A stretch of DNA of 36,190 nucleotides from PBB1 sp040400875 (GTDB lineage: Bacteria; Pseudomonadota; Gammaproteobacteria; Burkholderiales; Burkholderiaceae_C), in NCBI GenBank assembly GCA_040400875.1, contig JBBAPK010000031.1, forward strand, positions 1 to 36,190, in the 5' to 3' direction. Under the pieces are notes generated by a model, which saw only the letters and a list, made by a program, of their open reading frames with translations, was not told the DNA's origin and searched no databases. Both the position numbers and the translations under genes were made by a program. Positions 7,283 to 15,820 of the stretch are shown in pieces. Every line of letters begins with the position of its first letter. Within the stretch, counting starts at the first letter, position 1.

Positions 7283-9937
7283 ATGACCGAAGCGCCCCCG
7301 CCGTCCAGCCTGACACCAGCCAGCACTGCGGCTCACACGCCCATGATCGCGCAGTGGATGCGCATCAAGGCCGACCATCCGGACACGCTCTTGTTCTACC
7401 GGATGGGCGACTTCTATGAGTTGTTCTTCGACGATGCGCGGCGCGCCAACCGGCTGCTCGACATCACGCTGACCACGCGCGGCAGCAGCGGCGGCGAGCC
7501 GGTGGTGATGGCCGGTGTGCCGGTGGTGTCGGCCGAGGGCTATCTGGCGCGACTGATCAAGCTCGGCGAGGCGGTGGCGATTTGCGAGCAGGTGGGCGAC
7601 GTGGCCACGGCCAAGGGCCCGGTCGAGCGCAAGGTGGTGCGCGTGGTCACGCCCGGCACGCTGACCGACACCGAGCTGATGTCGGACAAGGCCGACGCGC
7701 TGCTGCTCGCGCTGGCCAGCCACACCCAGCGCGGCCACACGACGCACGGGTTGGCGTGGCTGGGCCTGAGCAGCGGCGAGCTGGGCCTGAGCGAATGTTC
7801 TGATCAGGAGCTGGCCGGCTGGCTGGCGCGCTTGAATGCGGCCGAGGTGCTGGTCGATCGCAACCACGTGCCGCCTGCCTTGGCAGCCACCCGCTGCGCC
7901 ATCACGAACCGGCCCGAATGGCAGTTCGATGCGGCTCTTGGCGCACGCAAGCTGTGCGAGCAACTGCGCGTGGCCAGCCTGGCCGGTTTCAATGCGAGCG
8001 AGCTGACGACGGCGCACGCCGCAGCCGCCGCGCTGCTGAGCTACGCCGAACACACCCAGGGCCAGGCCCTCGCGCATGTGCGGCATTTGCAGGTCGAGCG
8101 CGCCAGCGAATTGATCGACCTGCCACCCACCACGCACCGCAACCTTGAGCTCACGCAAACGCTGCGTGGCGAGGACGCACCCACGCTGCTGTCGCTGATC
8201 GACACCTGCCGCACCGGCATGGGCAGCCGCGCGCTGCGCGTGTGGACCACGCGCCCGCCGCGTGACCGTGCGGTGGCCAGCGAGCGCCACGACGCGATCG
8301 ACGCGCTCATCGCCCACGGTGCCGAGCCGCTGCGCCAGGCGCTGCGCGGCGTGTGCGATGTGGAGCGCATCACAGCGCGCGTGGCCTTGCGTCAGGTGCG
8401 CCCGCGTGAACTCACCGGCTTGCGCGCCACCTTGCGCGCGCTGCCGGCGCTGCGCGGCGCCCTGCCCGCCGGTGTTTGCGAATTGATCGACCGGCTGAGT
8501 GCCGCGCTCAACCCCGATGCGGCCATCGAATCGCTGCTGACCCGCGCCATCGCCGAAGAGCCCGCGGTGATGCTGCGCGATGGCGGTGTGATCGCCGACG
8601 GCTTCGATGCCGCGCTCGACGAGTTGCGCGCCATCGCCCAGAACTGCGACGCCTTCTTGCTGGACCTGGAATCGCGCGAGCGCATCCGCACCGGCATCGC
8701 CAACCTGCGCGTGCAGTTCAACCGGGTGCACGGTTTTTACATCGAGGTCACGCAAGGCCAGGTCGACAAGGTGCCGCTGGACTATCAACGTCGCCAGACG
8801 CTGAAGAACGCCGAGCGCTACATCACGCCCGAACTCAAGGCCTTCGAGGACAAGGCGCTGTCGGCGCAAGAGCGCGCGCTGGCCCGCGAAAAAGCGCTCT
8901 TCGAGCAGGTGCTCGATGCGATGCAGCCACAGGTGGCGGCGCTGTCGGACCTGGCGCGCGCGCTGGGCAGCCTGGATGCGCTGGCCGCACTGGCCGAGCG
9001 CGCGACCACGCTGGGCTGGTGCCGGCCGCAGTTCGTGCGCGAGCCGTGCATCGACATCGTGGGCGGGCGTCACCCGGTGGTCGAAGCGCGGCTGGCTGAA
9101 ACCGGCGGCGGGCCCTTCATGGCCAACGACTGCCGGCTCGATGCCTCGCGCAAGATGCTGGTGATCACCGGGCCCAACATGGGCGGCAAGAGCACCTACA
9201 TGCGGCAGGTGGCGCTGATCGCGTTGCTGGCGTCGATGGGCTCGCACGTGCCGGCCACCGCCTGCCGGCTCGGGCCGCTGGATGCCATTCACACGCGCAT
9301 CGGCGCGGCCGACGATCTGGCCAACGCGCAGTCGACCTTCATGGTCGAGATGACCGAAGCCGCAGCCATCCTGCACGGCGCCACCGCGCAGTCGCTGGTG
9401 CTGATGGACGAGATCGGCCGCGGCACATCGACCTTCGACGGGCTGGCGCTGGCCGGCGCGATTGCCAGCCACCTGCACGAGCGCAACAACGCCTTCACGC
9501 TGTTTGCCACGCACTACTTCGAGCTGACCGCGCTGGTGCAAAAGCACGATCGCGCGATCAACGTTCACGTGGCGGCGGTCGAAACCCACACCCGCAACGG
9601 CGACGACATCGTGTTCTTGCACCAGATCGAGCCCGGTCCGGCCAGCCGCAGCTACGGCGTGCAGGTGGCGCGCCTGGCCGGCATGCCGGTTTCGCTGCTG
9701 CGTCAGGCCAGAGCCGCGCTCGAATCGCTCGAATCCCAGCAAAAATCGGGCGCCGCCCAGATCGACCTGTTCGCGCCGTCGGCAAGCCCTGAAGCCGTTG
9801 CAGTGCACGAACCATCGGCGGTGGACCTGGCGCTGGCGAACATCGATCCGGACAGCATGACTGCGAAGCAAGCGCTCGACGCGCTGTACCGCCTCAAGGC
9901 GCTGCAGCCCACCACAGACAAAGGCACCTCCTCATGA
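7283..9937 (+). CDS. mutS: DNA mismatch repair protein MutS
   Basis: This 884-residue MutS recognises mismatches and recruits MutL. The N-terminal mismatch-binding motif GDFYELF has Phe44 and Glu46. Connector, core, clamp and ATPase domains follow. Walker A GPNMGGKST begins at residue ~630, with DEIGRGTSTFDG (Walker B/signature) and TLFATHYFELT downstream. The C-terminal tail around MTAKQALDALYRLK matches the tetramer-forming end of MutS. The length is slightly above E. coli MutS (853) because of an N-terminal extension before HTPMIAQW. The frame is open upstream through the BLUF gene, but ATG 7283 is the first sensible start after it. The stop overlaps an ATG (ATGA) belonging to a broken protease gene. 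Confidence 0.97.
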   Translation: MTEAPPPSSLTPASTAAHTPMIAQWMRIKADHPDTLLFYRMGDFYELFFDDARRANRLLDITLTTRGSSGGEPVVMAGVPVVSAEGYLARLIKLGEAVAICEQVGDVATAKGPVERKVVRVVTPGTLTDTELMSDKADALLLALASHTQRGHTTHGLAWLGLSSGELGLSECSDQELAGWLARLNAAEVLVDRNHVPPALAATRCAITNRPEWQFDAALGARKLCEQLRVASLAGFNASELTTAHAAAAALLSYAEHTQGQALAHVRHLQVERASELIDLPPTTHRNLELTQTLRGEDAPTLLSLIDTCRTGMGSRALRVWTTRPPRDRAVASERHDAIDALIAHGAEPLRQALRGVCDVERITARVALRQVRPRELTGLRATLRALPALRGALPAGVCELIDRLSAALNPDAAIESLLTRAIAEEPAVMLRDGGVIADGFDAALDELRAIAQNCDAFLLDLESRERIRTGIANLRVQFNRVHGFYIEVTQGQVDKVPLDYQRRQTLKNAERYITPELKAFEDKALSAQERALAREKALFEQVLDAMQPQVAALSDLARALGSLDALAALAERATTLGWCRPQFVREPCIDIVGGRHPVVEARLAETGGGPFMANDCRLDASRKMLVITGPNMGGKSTYMRQVALIALLASMGSHVPATACRLGPLDAIHTRIGAADDLANAQSTFMVEMTEAAAILHGATAQSLVLMDEIGRGTSTFDGLALAGAIASHLHERNNAFTLFATHYFELTALVQKHDRAINVHVAAVETHTRNGDDIVFLHQIEPGPASRSYGVQVARLAGMPVSLLRQARAALESLESQQKSGAAQIDLFAPSASPEAVAVHEPSAVDLALANIDPDSMTAKQALDALYRLKALQPTTDKGTSS

Positions 9938-10110
9938 CCTGTTGCGTAGGCATCAAGCTCGACTCGGGGCTGGTTTTTGTGCCGGATTCGCGCACCCCGG
10001 CGAGAAGATCGTCTGAGCCCTTGAAGGCCTGCCCGAAGGGTGCTCGCCAAAGACCCGGCTTCTATACTTCTTCTTTCCCACCACGGCCCTTCGGGTGCTG
10101 CAAGCAATGA
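9934..10110 (+). pseudogene. N-terminal remnant of an Anbu/proteasome-type protease
   Basis: An ORF of 58 codons starts at the ATGA overlap with the mutS stop. Its first 21 residues (9934-9996) closely match, from memory, the start of bacterial Anbu / proteasome-type proteases: Met-Thr, then CVGIKLDSGLVF and PDSRT. The family's usual sequence is MTYCV..KLNAGLVFLSDSRTNAG. The Thr that would become the catalytic N-terminal nucleophile is kept. After SRT the homology ends abruptly. The frame runs on through unrelated sequence (PARRSSEPLKACPKG...) into the pyrG start, so about 220 residues of protease are missing. It is probably a deletion scar. The rest of the spacer now carries the pyrG leader. 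Confidence 0.7.
10040..10068 (+). promoter_or_regulatory. Possible promoter for pyrG
   Basis: A good -10 box, TATACT, lies at 10063-10068, 38 nt before the pyrG ATG. The matching -35 position (GTGCTC, 10040-10045, 17-bp spacer) is weak. As the ~100 nt before pyrG are not protein-like, a promoter here is reasonable but unproven. Confidence 0.35.
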
Positions 10111-11777
10111 CCAAGTACGTCTTCGTCACCGGCGGTGTGGTGTCCTCGCTGGGCAAGGGCATTGCGGCGGCGTCTCTCGCCGCAATCCTCGAGTCGCGCG
10201 GCCTGCGCGTCACCCTCATCAAGCTCGATCCCTACCTCAACGTCGACCCCGGCACGATGTCGCCGTTTCAGCACGGCGAGGTCTATGTGACCGACGACGG
10301 CGCCGAGACCGACCTCGATCTGGGCCACTACGAGCGCTTCATCACCACGCGGATGAAGAAGGCCAACAACTTCACCACCGGCCAGATTTACAAGAGCGTG
10401 CTCGAAAAAGAGCGTCGCGGCGACTACCTCGGCAAGACGGTGCAGGTGATCCCGCACGTGACCAACGAGATCCAGGATTTCGTCAAGCGCGGCGCCGGTG
10501 TGGGCAACGGCGGCGAGAGCGAATTCGATGTGGCCATCGTCGAGATCGGCGGCACCGTGGGTGACATCGAATCGCTGCCCTTCCTGGAAGCCGTGCGCCA
10601 GATGAGCTTGCGCATGGGCCCCAACAACGCGGCTTTCGTGCACCTGACCTATGTGCCGTGGATCGCCGCGGCCGGCGAACTCAAGACCAAGCCCACGCAG
10701 CACACCGCGCAAAAGCTGCGCGAAATCGGCATCCAGGCCGACGTGCTGCTGTGCCGCGCCGACCGGCGCATTCCCAATGAAGAGCGCGAGAAGATTTCGC
10801 TGTTCACCAACGTGCCGACCTGGGGCGTGATCTCGATGTGGGACGTCGACACCATTTACAAGGTGCCACGCATCCTGCACGAGCAAGGTCTCGACGGACT
10901 GATCTGCGACAAGTTGCGCATCAACACACCGCCGGCCAACCTCAAGCGCTGGGACGATCTGGTCCATGAAGTGGCGCATCCGCAGCGCGAACTGACCATC
11001 GCCATGTGCGGCAAGTACACCGACCTGTCGGATTCGTACAAGTCGCTCAATGAAGCCTTGCGCCACGCCGGCATGCAAAGCCATACCCGGGTCCACATCT
11101 CGTACGTCGACTCGGAAACGCTCGACGACAAGAACGTGCATCAACTCGCAGCGTTCGATGCGGTGCTGGTGCCTGGCGGCTTCGGCAAGCGCGGCGTCGA
11201 GGGCAAGATCCTCACCGCCAAGTTCGCCCGCGAACACAAGGTGCCCTACCTCGGCATCTGCCTGGGCATGCAAGTGGCCACCATCGAGTTCGCTCGCCAC
11301 AAGGCGGGTCTGGCCGGTGCCAACAGCACCGAGTTCGACACCGACACGCCGCACCCGGTGATCGCGCTGATCGAGGAATGGCAAGACGCCGACGGCTCGA
11401 TCCAAAAGCGCAGCAGCAGCTCCGATCTGGGCGGCACGATGCGCCTGGGCGCACAAAGCTCCGACGTGAAACCCGGCACGCTGGCGCACGAGATCTACGG
11501 CGACGTGGTGACCGAGCGGCACCGCCACCGTTACGAGGCCAACGTCAACTACCTTGAGCAGCTCGAGGCAGCGGGTCTGGTGATCTCGGCGCTGACGCAG
11601 CGCGAGCGCCTGACCGAGATCGTCGAGCTGCCGCGCAGCGTGCACCCGTGGTTCATGGGCGTGCAGTTCCACCCCGAGTTCAAGTCGATGCCCTGGAGCG
11701 GCCACCCGCTGTTCAACTCGTTCATCACCGCCGCGCTGGCCCACCAGAACGCGCGCACTCAAGGGCTCAAGGCATGA
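10107..11777 (+). CDS. pyrG: CTP synthase
   Basis: This 556-residue enzyme makes CTP from UTP, ATP and glutamine. The N-terminal synthetase domain begins TKYVFVTGGVVSSLGKG (nucleotide-binding loop) and includes the DPYLNVDPGTMSP and GGTVGDIES motifs. The C-terminal class I glutamine amidotransferase has the nucleophile Cys385 in GICLGMQ and the His-Glu pair in VQFHPEF. It is slightly longer than E. coli PyrG (545). ATG 10107 is preferred over an alternative start four codons upstream because it gives the canonical N-terminus. The stop overlaps the kdsA start (ATGA), the usual Burkholderiales pyrG-kdsA-eno arrangement. Confidence 0.98.
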   Translation: MTKYVFVTGGVVSSLGKGIAAASLAAILESRGLRVTLIKLDPYLNVDPGTMSPFQHGEVYVTDDGAETDLDLGHYERFITTRMKKANNFTTGQIYKSVLEKERRGDYLGKTVQVIPHVTNEIQDFVKRGAGVGNGGESEFDVAIVEIGGTVGDIESLPFLEAVRQMSLRMGPNNAAFVHLTYVPWIAAAGELKTKPTQHTAQKLREIGIQADVLLCRADRRIPNEEREKISLFTNVPTWGVISMWDVDTIYKVPRILHEQGLDGLICDKLRINTPPANLKRWDDLVHEVAHPQRELTIAMCGKYTDLSDSYKSLNEALRHAGMQSHTRVHISYVDSETLDDKNVHQLAAFDAVLVPGGFGKRGVEGKILTAKFAREHKVPYLGICLGMQVATIEFARHKAGLAGANSTEFDTDTPHPVIALIEEWQDADGSIQKRSSSSDLGGTMRLGAQSSDVKPGTLAHEIYGDVVTERHRHRYEANVNYLEQLEAAGLVISALTQRERLTEIVELPRSVHPWFMGVQFHPEFKSMPWSGHPLFNSFITAALAHQNARTQGLKA

Positions 11778-12631
11778 AGCTGTGCGGACATGAGGTGGGC
11801 CTGGCCCAGCCGTTTTTCCTGATCGCCGGCCCGTGCGTGGTCGAGTCCGAGCAGCTGCAAATGGACGTGGCCGGTGCACTCAAGGAAATGACCGCCGCGC
11901 TGGGCATCCCGTTCATCTTCAAGAGCAGCTACGACAAGGCCAACCGCACCAGCGACAGCGGCTTTCGGGGTCTGGGCGCCGAGCGTGGGCTGGAGATCTT
12001 GGCCAAGGTCAAGCGCGAACTTCAAGTGCACATCCTCACGGACGTTCACAACGAAGCCGAGGTGGCCGCCGCCTGCGCGGTGGTGGATGTGCTGCAAACG
12101 CCCGCCCTGCTCAGCCGCCAGACTGATTTCATCCAGGCGGTCGCGCGCAGCGGCAAGCCGGTGAACATCAAGAAGGGGCAGTTCATGGCGCCCCACGACA
12201 TGAGCAACGTCATCGCCAAGGCCCGCGCTGCGGCACGCGCAGCCGGTCTGCCCGAAGACAACTTCATGGCCTGCGAACGCGGCGTGAGCTTCGGCTACAA
12301 CAACCTGGTGAGCGACATGCGCTCGCTGGCCATCATGCGCGAGACGAACGCTCCGGTGGTGTTCGACGCCACCCACAGCGTGCAATTGCCCGGTGGCCAG
12401 GGCAGCAGTTCAGGCGGCGTGCGCGAATTCGTGCCCGTGCTCGCACGCGCTGCGATTGCCGTGGGCATCGCCGGCGTATTCATGGAAACGCACCCTGACC
12501 CCAAGAACGCGCTGTGCGACGGGCCCAATGCGGTGCCGCTCAAGCACATGCGCGCGCTGCTCGAGCAACTGGTCGCGCTCGACCGGGTGGTCAAGCAGCA
12601 GCCGCTGCTCGAAAACGATTTCGGCTGCTGA
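11774..12631 (+). CDS. kdsA: 3-deoxy-8-phosphooctulonate (KDO-8-P) synthase
   Basis: A 285-residue KdsA condenses phosphoenolpyruvate with arabinose 5-phosphate for the Kdo sugar of lipopolysaccharide. Motifs seen are AGPCVVES, KSSYDKANRTS, GFRGLG, RQTDF, KKGQFMAPHDM, ERGVSFGYNNLV and DATHSVQLPGG. Cys21 in GPCVVES sits where metal-dependent enzymes (Aquifex type) have their metal-binding Cys and where E. coli has Asn. A metal-dependent class is therefore predicted. It is coupled to pyrG by a 4-nt overlap and followed by a 67-nt gap to eno. Confidence 0.97.
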   Translation: MKLCGHEVGLAQPFFLIAGPCVVESEQLQMDVAGALKEMTAALGIPFIFKSSYDKANRTSDSGFRGLGAERGLEILAKVKRELQVHILTDVHNEAEVAAACAVVDVLQTPALLSRQTDFIQAVARSGKPVNIKKGQFMAPHDMSNVIAKARAAARAAGLPEDNFMACERGVSFGYNNLVSDMRSLAIMRETNAPVVFDATHSVQLPGGQGSSSGGVREFVPVLARAAIAVGIAGVFMETHPDPKNALCDGPNAVPLKHMRALLEQLVALDRVVKQQPLLENDFGC

Positions 12632-12698
12632 AGCGGCAGGCGCCCGCTCGCACCAAGAACCCAGATTTTTCAAACATCTTTCAAATCAAGGACAACCC

Positions 12699-13985
12699 AT
12701 GAGTGCCATCGTTGACATCGTCGGCCGCGAGATTCTGGACAGCCGAGGCAACCCCACCGTCGAATGCGACGTGCTGCTCGAGTCGGGCGTGATGGGCCGC
12801 GCTGCCGTGCCCTCGGGCGCGTCGACCGGCTCGCGCGAGGCCATTGAGCTGCGCGACGGCGATCCGCTGCGCTACATGGGCAAGGGCGTGATGCGCGCTG
12901 TGCAGCACGTCAACACCGAAATCAGCGAAGCCGTGCTCGGGCTGGATGCCAGCGAGCAGGCGTTTTTGGACCGCACGCTGATCGATCTGGATGGCACCGA
13001 CAACAAGTGCCGCCTGGGCGCCAACGCCACGCTGGCCGTGAGCATGGCCGTGGCGCGCGCGGCGGCCGAGGAAAGCGGCTTGCCGCTGTACCGCTACTTC
13101 GGCGGCTCGGGCGCCATGCAACTGCCCGTGCCGATGATGAATGTGATCAACGGCGGCGCACACGCCAACAACTCGCTCGACTTGCAAGAACTGATGATCA
13201 TTCCGGTGGGCGCTCCGAGCTTTCGCGAAGCGGTGCGCTGGGGTGCCGAGACCTTCCACGCGCTCAAAAAGATCCTGCACGACAAGGGCATCAGCACCGC
13301 AGTGGGCGACGAAGGCGGCTTTGCCCCCAGCGTGGCCAGCCACGAAGCGGCCATCCAGATGATCCTGGATGCCATCGACAAGGCCGGCTACACCGCCGGT
13401 GAGCAGATCGCCATCGGCCTGGACTGCGCGGCCAGCGAGTTCTACAAGGACGGTCACTACGTGCTCGAAGGCGAAGGCGGCCTGAAATTGTCAGCACCCG
13501 CCTGGACCGACATGCTGGCCAACTGGGTCGACAAGTACCCCATCATCAGCATCGAAGACGGCATGCACGAAGGCGACTGGGACGGCTGGAAGCACCTCAC
13601 CGACCGTCTGGGCAGCAAGGTTCAACTGGTGGGTGACGACCTGTTCGTGACCAACACCAAGATCCTCAAAGAAGGCATCGAGCGGCGCGTGGCCAACTCC
13701 ATCCTCATCAAGATCAACCAGATCGGCACGCTGACCGAAACCTTCGCCGCCATCGAGATGGCCAAGCGCGCCAACTACACCGCGGTGATCAGTCACCGCT
13801 CGGGCGAGACCGAAGACTCCACCATCGCCGACATCGCCGTGGGCACCAACGCGCTGCAGATCAAGACCGGCTCGATGAGCCGCAGCGACCGCATGGCCAA
13901 GTACAACCAGCTGCTTCGCATCGAGGAAGACCTGGGCGACGTGGCCAGCTACCCCGGCCGCTCGGCGTTCTACAACCTGCGCTGA
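12699..13985 (+). CDS. eno: Enolase
   Basis: A 428-residue enolase that interconverts 2-phosphoglycerate and phosphoenolpyruvate in glycolysis and supplies PEP for the neighbouring KdsA. The N-terminal SGASTGSREAIELRDGD loop, metal ligands around SIEDGM and GDDLF, the catalytic Lys region KINQIGTLTE and the SHRSGETED motif are all present. A good ribosome site (AAGGA, in the leader ending ACCC) precedes ATG 12699. Length is normal for bacteria (E. coli 432). The 67-nt spacer to kdsA shows no clear terminator, so the pyrG-kdsA-eno-ftsB run is probably one operon with some internal initiation. Confidence 0.98.
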   Translation: MSAIVDIVGREILDSRGNPTVECDVLLESGVMGRAAVPSGASTGSREAIELRDGDPLRYMGKGVMRAVQHVNTEISEAVLGLDASEQAFLDRTLIDLDGTDNKCRLGANATLAVSMAVARAAAEESGLPLYRYFGGSGAMQLPVPMMNVINGGAHANNSLDLQELMIIPVGAPSFREAVRWGAETFHALKKILHDKGISTAVGDEGGFAPSVASHEAAIQMILDAIDKAGYTAGEQIAIGLDCAASEFYKDGHYVLEGEGGLKLSAPAWTDMLANWVDKYPIISIEDGMHEGDWDGWKHLTDRLGSKVQLVGDDLFVTNTKILKEGIERRVANSILIKINQIGTLTETFAAIEMAKRANYTAVISHRSGETEDSTIADIAVGTNALQIKTGSMSRSDRMAKYNQLLRIEEDLGDVASYPGRSAFYNLR

Positions 13986-13999
13986 ATCTGGTTCGCGCC

Positions 14000-14278
14000 A
14001 TGCGCTTCATCAGCTTCGCGCTCATCGCACTGATCGTTTTGGTGCATGCCGAGCTGTGGTTCGGCTCGTCGGGCGTGTCGCGCATGCTCGAGCTTCAAAC
14101 CAAGCTCGAGCAGCAAAAAGCCACCAACGACGAAGCCAGGCGCCGCAACGAGCAGCTCGCCGCCGAGGTCAACGACCTGGTCGAGGGGCTCGAGATGGTC
14201 GAAGAAAAAGCCCGTTACGACCTGGGCATGGTCAAGCGCGACGAGATCCTGGTGCAGCTGAGCACCAGCGCCAAATAG
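14000..14278 (+). CDS. ftsB: Cell division protein FtsB
   Basis: A 92-residue bitopic membrane protein of the FtsQLB divisome complex. One TM helix lies near residues 4-20 (ISFALIALIVLVHAELW). A coiled coil (~30-70, LELQTKLEQQKATNDEA...) and the conserved EMVEEKARYDLGMVKRDEI end, typical of FtsB, follow. The first residues and the WFGSSGV segment after the TM agree with the family. It lies 14 nt downstream of eno, its standard neighbour in proteobacteria. It converges on hslO, with an 11-nt gap. Confidence 0.95.
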   Translation: MRFISFALIALIVLVHAELWFGSSGVSRMLELQTKLEQQKATNDEARRRNEQLAAEVNDLVEGLEMVEEKARYDLGMVKRDEILVQLSTSAK

Positions 14279-14288
14279 GCGAAGCGGC

Positions 14289-15257
14289 TCAGTTGAGCGA
14301 GCCGGATCCCGGGGCCTGCTGCTCAGGCGGCGTGAAAACCTCGCCCACGTCCACGGCATCGAAGCGGTACTTGACGCCGCAAAAGTCGCAGCCCACCTCC
14401 ACGCGGGTCTGCTCGGCGACGATGGAGTCGACCTCGTCGCGACCCAGGCCCACCAGCATGCTGGACACCCGCTCGCGCGAGCAGTTGCACTCGAATCGCG
14501 GGCCCTCAAAGCCGCGTTGCACCGGAAAGCGGCGCAGCGGCTCTTCCCAGAACAGCCGCCGCAGCACGGTGTCGGCATCGAGCGTGAGCAGCTCTTCGCG
14601 CGTCAGCGTGGCGGCCAGCATGGCGATGCGGTTGAAGGCCTCGTTGATGCCGATCTCGTCCTCGTTGCGCCGGCCCAGATTGCCCGCCCCTTCAACCGGC
14701 AGACGCTGGATCAGCAGGCCCGCAGCCACCTCGTCGTTGGCCGCGAGGATCAGCCGGGTGTCGAGCTGCTCGGACTGCAGCATGTAGTGCTCGAGCACTT
14801 CGCTGATGTGCTGCAGCGGCTCGCGCTGATCGCCGTGCAACGACACCACGCCCTGATACGGCTGCTGACCGGGGAAACGGTCTTTCGGGTCGAGCGTGAT
14901 GGCGCAGCGGCCCACGCCGTGCACATTGACCAGCGCTTCGAGCCTGGCCTGCTCGCTCACCTCGCCCACCACCTTGGCCGTGACGCGAAACGCCAGATCC
15001 GACTGCACCTCGGCCACCGCGAGCTTCACCGGCCCGTCGCCAAAGATCTGCAGCACCAGCGCGCCTTCGAACTTGATGCTGGCTTGCATCAGCGTGGCGG
15101 CCGCCGCCATCTCGCCCATGAGCACGCGCACCGGCTGGGCAAACGCGTCGTTGGCCAGCGCGCGGCGCTGCAGCACCTCGCGCCAGCTGTCGTCGAGCCG
15201 CACCAGCATGCCGCGCACCGGCATGCCGTCAAAGATGAACTTGTGCAGCTCGCTCAT
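14289..15257 (-). CDS. hslO: Redox-regulated chaperone Hsp33
   Basis: A 322-residue cytoplasmic holdase activated by oxidation. The N-terminal chaperone domain starts MSELHKFIFDGMPVRGMLVRL. The C-terminal zinc switch has Cys257 and Cys259 (CNC) and Cys290 and Cys293 (CDFC), the CXC-X30-CXXC spacing expected of Hsp33. In the reduced state these bind zinc; oxidation forms disulfides and unfolds the linker. Its start overlaps the end of the upstream gamma-carbonic-anhydrase-like gene by 4 nt, so the two form a small operon. It ends 11 nt from ftsB in convergent orientation. Confidence 0.96.
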   Translation of the reverse strand: MSELHKFIFDGMPVRGMLVRLDDSWREVLQRRALANDAFAQPVRVLMGEMAAAATLMQASIKFEGALVLQIFGDGPVKLAVAEVQSDLAFRVTAKVVGEVSEQARLEALVNVHGVGRCAITLDPKDRFPGQQPYQGVVSLHGDQREPLQHISEVLEHYMLQSEQLDTRLILAANDEVAAGLLIQRLPVEGAGNLGRRNEDEIGINEAFNRIAMLAATLTREELLTLDADTVLRRLFWEEPLRRFPVQRGFEGPRFECNCSRERVSSMLVGLGRDEVDSIVAEQTRVEVGCDFCGVKYRFDAVDVGEVFTPPEQQAPGSGSLN

Positions 15258-15784
15258 GCGCCGTCCAAGCGCACCAGCTCGGTCTTGAAGCGCTGCGCCT
15301 TGGCCACGTAGGCGGCGGCGCTGCGCACCAGACCTTCGATCTGCTCGGGCGTGAGCTCGCGCACCACCTTGGCGGGCGCGCCCATGATGAGCGAGCCGTC
15401 GGGAAATTCCTTGCCTTCGGTGACCACCGCGCCCGCAGCCACCAGGCAGCGCTTGCCGATGCGCGCGCCATTGAGCACCACCGCCTGAATGCCGATCAGC
15501 GAGCCATCGCCCACGGTGCAGCCGTGCAGCATGGCCTGGTGGCCGACCGTCACGTCGTCGCCCAGATGAACCGGGTAGCCCGCATCAGAGTGAATGATGG
15601 TGCCCTCCTGGATGTTGGTGCGGCAGCCGATGTGCAGCCGCGTGTTGTCGCCGCGCAGCACGGCGCCAAACCACACGCTGGCCTGATCGCCGAGATGCAC
15701 GTCGCCGATGACCTGGGCGCTGTCGGCAACCCAGGCGGTCGCAGCCATGATTGGAAAGGTTTCACCAAGACGGTAAACGGCCAC
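15254..15784 (-). CDS. Gamma carbonic anhydrase-like hexapeptide protein (YrdA type)
   Basis: A 176-residue left-handed beta-helix protein of the gamma-CA family. Hexapeptide-type repeats run through residues ~15-130 (VIGDVHLGDQASVWFGAVLRGD, VHLGDDVTVGHQAML and similar; short segments only). Metal-ligand histidines occur in IIHSD and in GHQAMLHG. Catalytic residues of true Cam-type enzymes are only partly recognisable, so CO2 hydration activity is uncertain; many YrdA/CaiE-like homologues have none shown. It is the first gene of a two-gene operon with hslO. It is divergent from the DUF455 gene, with 36 nt between the two starts. Confidence 0.9.
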   Translation of the reverse strand: MAVYRLGETFPIMAATAWVADSAQVIGDVHLGDQASVWFGAVLRGDNTRLHIGCRTNIQEGTIIHSDAGYPVHLGDDVTVGHQAMLHGCTVGDGSLIGIQAVVLNGARIGKRCLVAAGAVVTEGKEFPDGSLIMGAPAKVVRELTPEQIEGLVRSAAAYVAKAQRFKTELVRLDGA

Positions 15785-15820
15785 GAGGGTGCTCCTGAGG
15801 TGAAGTCGATAATTCTAGGG

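Noticed and set aside
7241..9871. 876-codon open frame on the minus strand opposite mutS
   Set aside because: It is a shadow of GC-rich codon bias: rich in Arg, His, Gln and Gly with no family motif, fully antisense to a certain mutS.
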